DNA from: Acidimicrobiia bacterium
GTDB lineage: Bacteria > Actinomycetota > Acidimicrobiia > Spongiisociales > JAHEDJ01
Length of the DNA stretch: 33,884 bases
Direction of reading: 5' to 3'
NCBI GenBank assembly: GCA_029210695.1
Contig: JARGFH010000040.1
Coordinates: forward strand, 1 to 33,884
The translations under genes and the position numbers were made by a program. Position 1 is the first letter of the stretch. Each line of letters opens with the position of its first letter. A model generated the notes under the pieces. It did not search any database. It saw nothing but the letters and a program-made list of their open reading frames with translations, and was not told the origin of the DNA. Shown in pieces: positions 29,556 through 33,884 of this stretch.

Positions 29556-29757
29556 CGGTTTCCACCCGCAGCAAAAAGTACGTCCCCACAGGTATGTCCC
29601 TCTCATCGGTTGGACCAAGATACAAGGACCGGGTCAACACCTCACCAGAGGTCTCAACGTAGATCTTCGTGACCTCAATCAGCGAGTCAAGCCGTTTGAG
29701 CATTCTGTCAACATGCCCATTGACCAAAGACGTTATCGCTCCGAACGGTTCGTTCAT
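29548..29757 (-). CDS. Small hypothetical protein, probably the 3' part of a broken gene
   Basis: This 69-residue reading frame starts at ATG 29757 (TTG 29760 adjacent), with no good ribosome site. It reads NEPFGAITSLVNGHVDRMLK RLDSLIEVTK, mostly helical, then a strand region (YVETSGEVLTRSLYLGP). The same frame continues upstream as a natural-looking helix (TDQQWIDDARRL) directly to the TGA of the preceding micro-ORF. So the two appear to be one 109-codon gene split by a stop. A point mutation from TGG is the simplest explanation. Confidence 0.5.
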   Translation of the reverse strand: MNEPFGAITSLVNGHVDRMLKRLDSLIEVTKIYVETSGEVLTRSLYLGPTDERDIPVGTYFLLRVETDE

Positions 29758-29793
29758 CAAACGGCGAGCGTCGTCGATCCATTGTTGATCTGT

Positions 29794-29877
29794 TCACCCT
29801 TTCCTGTTGACGAGCATTGATTCGTGTGCTCGTTGTGCCTGCTCTTTCATTACTTCTGCCATTTGGTTGTCACTCAT
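29794..29877 (-). CDS. 27-residue N-terminal part of the split gene
   Basis: ATG 29877 starts MSDNQMAEVMKEQAQRAHES MLVNRKG, a helical peptide, and ends at TGA 29796-29794. The ATG overlaps the upstream stop by 8 bases in the GATGAGTGA motif. The downstream codons stay open and protein-like in this frame to 29548. It is either a true micropeptide or the start of a 109-codon gene interrupted by the TGA. Confidence 0.45.
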   Translation of the reverse strand: MSDNQMAEVMKEQAQRAHESMLVNRKG

Positions 29878-30088
29878 CGGACACTTCTCCTGCTTGAAGT
29901 TTGAACTGTTCCCACTCCTTGATCGTCTCAAACGCTTCCATCCGACGTGCCACCGCACACCCCTCCAAAAATGCCGTCAACTTGAACAACCAGTCGGGCA
30001 GACTGTCAGCCACCGCCAATTGCAGAGAAGCGACCGCCAAACTGAACTCGGCCCGTTGCACCACCCACGGATCATGTAGCTTCTTCAT
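29870..30088 (-). CDS. Small helical protein, function unknown
   Basis: This 72-residue protein starts at ATG 30088 with an ATGA overlap to the upstream stop; ATG 30103 would add five residues. It is helical throughout (DPWVVQRAEFSLAVASLQLA, LFKLTAFLEGCAVARRMEAF, ETIKEWEQFKLQ) with amphipathic spacing and one Cys. It ends EVSDE, whose codons supply the ATG of the next frame. No domain recognised. Confidence 0.55.
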   Translation of the reverse strand: MKKLHDPWVVQRAEFSLAVASLQLAVADSLPDWLFKLTAFLEGCAVARRMEAFETIKEWEQFKLQAGEVSDE

Positions 30089-30387
30089 CCCCATATCAGC
30101 CATCCCAACACCACACCAACACCTGTCCCATACAGGGCAAACATGACCATCACTATCAGCACCGGAGTAGCCCGGTCGATCGTTGCCTCGTCGTCCGCAC
30201 CGACCCATACCTTCCGATACCCAAGCGTCTCACGGCAGCAATCACACAGATCATCGGGATAACACCATTCGGAGTCGGTGAGGCACCGTGCCCGATGTGG
30301 TCCCACTGTCCGATGCTCGAACGAGCCCTCCACTCCCTCAAAGTTGAGGATGTCGTCACTCACCGGACCGCGTGTTTCATCGTCCAT
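30085..30387 (-). CDS. Small membrane protein with cysteine cluster
   Basis: This 100-residue protein starts at ATG 30387 with AAGGA 9 bases upstream, overlapping the upstream gene by 11 bases. A soluble N-terminal part has Cys at about 42, 49, 55, 57 and 58 (ARCLTDSEWCYPDDLCDCCR), and the C-terminus is a membrane helix at about 76-100 (VLIVMVMFALYGTGVGVVLG). A cytoplasmic metal-binding head on a C-terminal anchor is suggested. Its function is unknown; membrane-bound early proteins often affect superinfection. Confidence 0.55.
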   Translation of the reverse strand: MDDETRGPVSDDILNFEGVEGSFEHRTVGPHRARCLTDSEWCYPDDLCDCCRETLGYRKVWVGADDEATIDRATPVLIVMVMFALYGTGVGVVLGWLIWG

Positions 30388-30868
30388 TAGGGGGGTTCCT
30401 TTCGGGGAGTGGGTGGCCGCACCAGGCGCAAAACCGGGGCCACGTGATGTCGATTGGGTGGTGGCAGTGTCGACACAAAGAGCGTGCTTCGACCGTCCAA
30501 CCGGTGTGAATGAACCCGGCCAAAGCATCAGCCCGACGGGTGATGTGGTCAAGTTCACGAGTGAGGAGGTTGTGCGCGTAAACAGGGGTGGGGTCAAAGC
30601 TTTGACCGGCGGTCGAACCTGACACCCTTTCACGGTCGGGGCGGATGGCCTGATTCGCCGACGACAACAAAGCCAGAGTATCGACCCGGTTCAGGTAGGC
30701 GCGCACTGTGGTAGCTGCTGCTGTGTCCAGGTTGGCGACAAAGCCCAACTGGTCGCGCAGGCCGGCAATGGTCCGATCTCGAGCTTGTACGGTGTCGACC
30801 AGATCGGACCGTTGCCGTTGACAGGTCTCCAAACGGTCATGCAGTGACGGCTGCCGGGATTTCGTCAT
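30377..30868 (-). CDS. Coiled-coil protein with C-terminal zinc ribbon
   Basis: This 163-residue protein starts at ATG 30868 (ATGA overlap). It has an N-terminal coiled coil (HDRLETCQRQRSDLVDTVQA, then RDRTIAGLRDQLGFVANL), a helical middle (AYNLLTREL-like LLTRELDHITRRADALAGFI) and a C-terminal zinc ribbon CRHCHHPIDITWPRFCAWCG. The type C-x2-C-x14-C-x2-C-G is usual for small phage zinc proteins that tie into host complexes. Function unknown; an early adaptor for replication or transcription is possible. Confidence 0.6.
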   Translation of the reverse strand: MTKSRQPSLHDRLETCQRQRSDLVDTVQARDRTIAGLRDQLGFVANLDTAAATTVRAYLNRVDTLALLSSANQAIRPDRERVSGSTAGQSFDPTPVYAHNLLTRELDHITRRADALAGFIHTGWTVEARSLCRHCHHPIDITWPRFCAWCGHPLPERNPPNGR

Positions 30869-31488
30869 CGGGCAGCCGTTCCGAGGACCCCGGTTTCTGT
30901 CAGAAACTCTCGAAGCAGGACTGCTACTTCGTGTCTACGCCCGTAGACGGTGCGTCCGTCGAGGATGTCATGATGGGTTTTGCACAGCAGAACCGCATTG
31001 TCAGGGTGGTTGACGGTTTTGGAGCCGCCCATACCCCGATGGTTTAGGTGGGCGCACTCGAGCGGGTTGCCTCTACCGGTCGGGAAGGTGCAGCCGGGCC
31101 AACGACAGGACACGTCCCGGACGCGCACATGCTTCGACAGGGCTGCCATGGACATCATGAGCTTCCCGCGCGGGATCCCGCGCGGCCTCGTATAGTCATC
31201 CAGACCTGGATAGTTGACAGCAGCAGGGCGGCTCGGTGAGGATCCCGCACCGCCATCATCAACAGCAGTGGGTGAGCTGTGTTCACAGAAGTGGGTGAGG
31301 TGAATCCACACACCCTCAAACAGGCCCAACGCCTGACCGGACACGATGCGACGGTCACACCGCAAACAGCGGCCACCATGTTTGGCCCGAAATGTTGCTT
31401 CTGGGACTGCTTCGATCAAAGGTGGTATTGGGGTGTGTCCGTCGCATAGGACGCAGGTGCCCGGGTCCATCAAATGCAAATCACACAT
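30865..31488 (-). CDS. HNH endonuclease with N-terminal zinc ribbons
   Basis: This 207-residue protein starts at ATG 31488 (8-base overlap with the upstream gene). The N-terminal third has two Cys clusters (MCDLHLMDPGTCVLCDGH, GGRCLRCDRRIVSGQ ... HFCEH). A linker of Ser/Pro follows, and the C-terminal domain is HNH: SCRWPGCTFPTGRGNPLECA HLNHRGMGG, N-x-x-LL-C-K-T-H-H in NAVLLCKTHH. The His-x-Asn-His and Asn/His set fits the beta-beta-alpha-metal fold. It lies in the early operon after the initiator group, so it may cut DNA during replication or host takeover, or be a homing-type or nicking enzyme. It differs from the packaging-side HNH. Confidence 0.78.
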   Translation of the reverse strand: MCDLHLMDPGTCVLCDGHTPIPPLIEAVPEATFRAKHGGRCLRCDRRIVSGQALGLFEGVWIHLTHFCEHSSPTAVDDGGAGSSPSRPAAVNYPGLDDYTRPRGIPRGKLMMSMAALSKHVRVRDVSCRWPGCTFPTGRGNPLECAHLNHRGMGGSKTVNHPDNAVLLCKTHHDILDGRTVYGRRHEVAVLLREFLTETGVLGTAAR

Positions 31489-31912
31489 GAGGGGTCGAAG
31501 CTTTTTGGGAGGTTTCACCGGCGGTGGGAAGGGCAGAGGCCATACCGGTGCGGGTGGCGTCACAAGCAACACAGATTGCTTCGCGCATGCCACCAGCAAG
31601 GTGGAAGATGGCCCAGCGGGGATGCCGGCAAAAGTCGGGGTCGGTTGGATCCACCCCCTCAGGGACGTCTGTTCTCGAGTGTGCTTTCGCAGCGGCCAAC
31701 AGTTCAGACGGAGAGGGTGCCGATTTGCGGCCCTGCTCATACAGTTCGTGGACGGCCTTCCACAACGCCCGTTCCGGTACCCTCGAGAAGTCGGGGAACA
31801 GGGAGGCCACCCGTTCGGCTGATGCCAGCCAGCGGGTACCCGGCCAACGGGTTTCAATCCATTCCAACACGTCAGCGAACGTGTCCTCAGACAGGCGGTG
31901 CATCAGGCTCAT
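31481..31912 (-). CDS. Replication-module protein, helicase-loader-like N-terminal region
   Basis: This 143-residue protein starts at ATG 31912 (ATGA overlap). It begins SLMHRLSEDTFADVLEWIET RWPG, then TRWLASAERVASLFPDFSRV and WKAVHELYEQGRKSAPSPSE LLAAAKAHS. Tandem short helices ending in P-S-P-S-E-L-L-A-A-A resemble small helicase-loader or primosome proteins next to phage initiators. The end has a His/Cys cluster (FCRHPRWAI ... ICVACDATR). No P-loop is present, so it is not a DnaC ATPase. The role is inferred from context. Confidence 0.5.
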   Translation of the reverse strand: MSLMHRLSEDTFADVLEWIETRWPGTRWLASAERVASLFPDFSRVPERALWKAVHELYEQGRKSAPSPSELLAAAKAHSRTDVPEGVDPTDPDFCRHPRWAIFHLAGGMREAICVACDATRTGMASALPTAGETSQKASTPHV

Positions 31913-32178
31913 GGTCGGCCACCCATCAACGTTTCCAACCTGCCGGCCACTTCCGGGCCGAGGAACGTGGCTGCCACACCACGCAGCACAGCCATGGCAG
32001 TGTTGGCACCCGTCATCCCATACTGGTCTTTGGAAAACAAAGCTTGGGCGCGGACGTCCAACCAGCCGGCTGTCCGATCAAACAGATACGCTTCCAACAG
32101 GCTGTCGGTCAGTTCAACCGACGGTTCCCCTGCTTCGATCCGTCGGCGGGTTTCAGCCAGATCGGTAGCCGGATGCAT
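31909..32178 (-). CDS. Small helical protein in the replication module
   Basis: This 89-residue protein starts at ATG 32178, sharing one base with the initiator stop (TGATG). Helices: HPATDLAETRRRIEAG, EPSVELTDSLLEAYLFDR, TAGWLDVRAQALFSKDQYG and NTAMAVLRGVAATFLGPEVA. Nothing I recognise. It lies between the initiator and loader-like genes and is coupled to both, which suggests a role in replication. Confidence 0.55.
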   Translation of the reverse strand: MHPATDLAETRRRIEAGEPSVELTDSLLEAYLFDRTAGWLDVRAQALFSKDQYGMTGANTAMAVLRGVAATFLGPEVAGRLETLMGGRP

Positions 32179-33110
32179 CAGCCTGACCCCCTGGCAACCT
32201 GACGGATCGCATCCCGACGTCGTTGACGGGCTGTGGCCGCCTGATATTCGTCACGGTCTACGTCTGATACGGCTGTCAACGGGTTCGACGAATGGAAGCG
32301 GCGCCAATGGGTCGCCAACGAACTCAACGTCAGTTTGCCTAACCCCCACTCGAGAACCAGCCGTTGTGCGATCGGTTGTAGTTCATCCGGATCCACGCCG
32401 GCCCGTAGCAGTTCGGTTTGGAAACGGCCTTGGAGTTTGCGTTGGGCTTCGGAGGGTTCCGAACCGACTGCTTGAGAGATTGCCTCCCACATTTGGTCTC
32501 GGACCGGCTTCGAAATGGGTGGCGGTCGAGATAGATCGACCGTAGGGAGATCTATCTCTCTGGTGGGAGCGGGAGCGGTCTCTTTAGAAACCGGCCCTGT
32601 GGCGCGCGCTGAGGACGTCCCACAGGGCCGGTCTTGACCTGAGGTTGAGACCGGCCCTGTGGTTCCGGTCGAGACGTCGGAGGAAACCCCAGGTGGAGGG
32701 GGTGTGGCGTCGTCGTTCACGTCGAAAACAGGCGGTTTTGAGGGTTCAGTTTCTAACCCGGCCCCCTGGGGCCGGGTAAGGATTGGGAGGCTGTTTTCAG
32801 TGTGGTCTTGACCGCATATACACTCACCGGTGTACCGGTTGGGAACGTGCAGCTGATATTCCTGAGCTTCACGCCGGCGCCGGCCCAACACTTCGACAAA
32901 CCCCAGTTCGATGAGCCGGTCCAAGTTTTTGCGAACGGCCCGATCTGAGCTCACCGACGTGTACTCGGCCAACATGAGCTCTGGCACTTTGGCGTAGCCG
33001 ACGTCGTTGGCCTGATCAGCGAACGCCACCAGCAGCAGTTTGAGATGGCCGGGTAGTTGGCGGCCTTCATGGCGGGCCACCCAGGCGTGTGGTGTGACAT
33101 GATGACTCAC
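32178..33110 (-). CDS. Replication initiator-like protein with winged helix (O-like layout)
   Basis: This 310-residue protein starts at GTG 33110 (GTGA overlap with the WD-repeat gene). The N-terminal 95 residues are a winged helix: HLKLLLVAFADQANDVGYAK, VPELMLAEYTSVSSDRAVRK, NLDRLIELGFVEVLGRRRR and EYQLHVP, as in phage O and replication initiators. Residues 100-200 form a Pro/Ser/Thr-rich linker. The C-terminal domain (205-310, RDQMWEAISQAVGSEPSEAQ, LVLEWGLGKLTLSSLATHWR RF) resembles the part that recruits the helicase loader. The linker-coding DNA contains three 13-bp elements at 30-bp steps, so the protein probably binds its own gene, as lambda O does. Initiator identity is inferred. Confidence 0.7.
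   Translation of the reverse strand: MSHHVTPHAWVARHEGRQLPGHLKLLLVAFADQANDVGYAKVPELMLAEYTSVSSDRAVRKNLDRLIELGFVEVLGRRRREAQEYQLHVPNRYTGECICGQDHTENSLPILTRPQGAGLETEPSKPPVFDVNDDATPPPPGVSSDVSTGTTGPVSTSGQDRPCGTSSARATGPVSKETAPAPTREIDLPTVDLSRPPPISKPVRDQMWEAISQAVGSEPSEAQRKLQGRFQTELLRAGVDPDELQPIAQRLVLEWGLGKLTLSSLATHWRRFHSSNPLTAVSDVDRDEYQAATARQRRRDAIRQVARGSG
32528..32558. repeat. 10-bp perfect inverted repeat in the initiator gene
   Basis: GAGATAGATC (32528-32537) and GATCTATCTC (32549-32558) form a perfect dyad with an 11-base loop. It is A+T-richer than its surroundings and lies 32 bases from the 30-bp phased elements. It may be part of the origin, such as a binding or unwinding site. Confidence 0.6.
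32590..32662. repeat. Three 13-bp elements at 30-bp spacing, alternating orientation: candidate origin iterons
   Basis: ACCGGCCCTGTGG occurs exactly at 32590-32602 and 32650-32662, and its reverse complement CCACAGGGCCGGT at 32620-32632. The starts are 30 bases apart, about three helical turns, so all sites face one side of the DNA. The middle copy is inverted and encodes an unrelated peptide (RPCGT instead of TGPVS), so the constraint is on DNA, not protein. In lambda the origin iterons lie in gene O in the linker-coding part; this is the same place. Confidence 0.7.
32756..32777. repeat. GC-rich near-perfect palindrome in the initiator gene
   Basis: ACCCGGCCCC (32756-32765) and GGGGCCGGGT (32768-32777) are separated by CT. 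A 10-bp stem of this G+C content would form a very stable hairpin in RNA or single-stranded DNA. It lies 94 bases upstream of the phased elements with respect to transcription. Its role is unknown; it could be a primer or control hairpin of the origin. Confidence 0.6.
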
Positions 33111-33884
33111 AGGTTTGACCCCCGGTAGTAGGCGTGGACGGTGCCGTCGTCGTTGCAGTCGATCATCGCCCAACCCAACGTGTTGTCGCCTGTAGGTACA
33201 GCAACCGCTAAGCCGTGGTGGTGGGCGTCACGGATACCAGTGGTGAGAAGCATCGGGTTGTGGTTAGTCCATCCCCGATGTGACGCAAATTCGACAGCCA
33301 AAGCGTCCCGAACGTCCCAAGCGTCCCAAGCGTCCCGAACGTCCCAAACGTCCCAAACGTCCCGAACGTCCCAAACGTCCCGAACGTCCCAAACGTCCCG
33401 AACGTCCCAAGCGTCCCAAGCGTCCCGAACGTCCCAAACGTCCCAAGCGGTGTCGTACTGTTGGAGAGTCCAATCCAAACCCCGAGCTTCCAACGCCTCC
33501 CTCAGCGACACCTCCACATGTTCGGCATCCCATTCGGGACGGGCCAAAGCATCACGCCACAACAACACCGAGGACACAATGTCAGGATCCTGCAACGGCC
33601 GGTGCAGTGCTGTTACCGCATTCTCGAGTTCTTCACGGATGGCTTCACGCACCATAACCAGTTGGCTGGCACGGCATTTGTCACCCCGTTCAACCACCGG
33701 CTGATCTGTTTCGATCTTCCACAGACGGGACGGCCACCCGTCCGGCCACAACCCGCCAATTCGCAGGGCTGTTTCCGGGCTGCGAGTGAAGTTCCACCCT
33801 TCCGCACACTCTTTGTCGGATCTGTCAACAGTCACAGCCGGCAGCAGGGTGCCCGGTGTGCCGTCAAAAATCGGGGGGCCACCC
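33107..33884 (-). CDS. WD/RD tripeptide-repeat protein (main part; starts at 127 in the circle)
   Basis: The frame is open to the end of the record and continues in the circle to ATG 127, giving 275 residues (828 bases with the stop). The N-terminal 160 residues include CAEGWNFTRSPETALRIGGL WPDGWP and a helical region with REAIREELENAVTALHRPLQ. Residues about 163-210 are 16 units of (A/V)-(W/R)-D. The C-terminal 60 residues (FASHRGWTNHNPMLLTTGIR, GLAVAVPTGDNTLGWAMIDC, NDDGTVHAYYRGS) may be a small catalytic or binding domain. Its stop overlaps the initiator start. It has no counterpart that I recognise; tripeptide repeats of this kind are prone to slippage. Confidence 0.75.
   Translation of the reverse strand, partial: GGPPIFDGTPGTLLPAVTVDRSDKECAEGWNFTRSPETALRIGGLWPDGWPSRLWKIETDQPVVERGDKCRASQLVMVREAIREELENAVTALHRPLQDPDIVSSVLLWRDALARPEWDAEHVEVSLREALEARGLDWTLQQYDTAWDVWDVRDAWDAWDVRDVWDVRDVWDVRDVWDVWDVRDAWDAWDVRDALAVEFASHRGWTNHNPMLLTTGIRDAHHHGLAVAVPTGDNTLGWAMIDCNDDGTVHAYYRGSNL
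33305..33448 (-). repeat. Sixteen tandem 9-bp units encoding WD/RD tripeptides
   Basis: Units of the form GTCCCRARC (plus strand) run for 144 bases without interruption, and each encodes AWD, VWD or VRD. The period is exactly three codons, so gain or loss of units keeps the frame. Variation among units is limited to two positions, which suggests continued slippage or recombination. Confidence 0.92.
33808..33884. repeat. Terminal direct repeat, right copy
   Basis: Identical to 1-77. It is the closing overlap of the circular assembly, and counted once the circle has 33807 bp. Confidence 0.95.

Noticed and set aside
29794-29796. TGA read as Trp (altered genetic code)
   Set aside because: TGA is used as the ordinary stop in dozens of coupled ATGA/GTGA junctions here, so code change is excluded; a local mutation is likelier.
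33305-33448. Regular short repeats resembling a CRISPR array
   Set aside because: Units are 9 bp, contiguous, have no spacers and keep one reading frame. They are coding repeats.

Overview
The window is the complete genome of a temperate, long-tailed (siphovirus-type) phage, assembled as a circle. Bases 1-77 recur exactly as 33808-33884, and one reading frame runs without a break through this overlap: an ATG at 127 reads leftward to base 1 and continues at 33807 to a stop at 33107. The unique circle is therefore 33807 bp, and the repeat is probably an assembly overlap. The host is probably a high-G+C Gram-positive bacterium (Actinomycetota). Reasons: fairly G+C-rich sequence, many GTG and TTG starts, apparently leaderless regulatory genes, an actinophage-style lysis cassette (amidase followed by small membrane proteins, no spanins), and small zinc-finger proteins of a kind common in actinophages. 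The host class cannot be fixed from sequence alone. I saw no tRNA gene and no CRISPR array.

Layout. Only 1336-3404 is read rightward: an XRE-type repressor, a tyrosine integrase and a membrane-anchored, two-repeat surface protein, ending at a very strong bidirectional hairpin (3429-3462). Everything else is read leftward. A divergent control region (1232-1335) separates the repressor from a small HTH protein that opens the leftward early operon. That operon runs through a membrane protein, a zinc-ribbon protein, a DnaA-domain-IV-like protein, a protein with 16 WD/RD tripeptides (across the circle junction), a winged-helix replication initiator, a possible helicase-loader-like protein, an HNH protein, and then a dense cluster of very small, overlapping, often cysteine-rich genes with a DUF5131 (Gp37/Gp68) gene. 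A second tyrosine recombinase ends it (25834-26730).

A promoter at about 25787-25758 probably starts the late operon: two small genes, HNH endonuclease, small and large terminase, portal, a small Trp/Cys-rich protein, MuF-like head protein, scaffold, major capsid, small head proteins, an 883-residue repeat protein, connectors and head-tail joining proteins, tail terminator, major tail protein, the frameshifted tail chaperone pair, tape measure, distal tail, a glycine-rich fibre, a baseplate-type protein, a coiled-coil/beta-repeat fibre, amidase endolysin and holin-like membrane proteins.

Genes are packed with ATGA, GTGA or TGATG overlaps, so translational coupling is the rule. No stretch of more than 300 bases lacks a gene; the longest gaps are 25661-25833, 3693-3841, 24728-24840 and 1232-1335. 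No DNA polymerase or helicase is encoded, so replication probably relies on the host replisome recruited by the initiator. The most striking non-coding signal is three copies of a 13-bp element at exactly 30-bp steps in alternating orientation, inside the linker-coding part of the initiator gene. That is where lambda keeps its origin, inside gene O.
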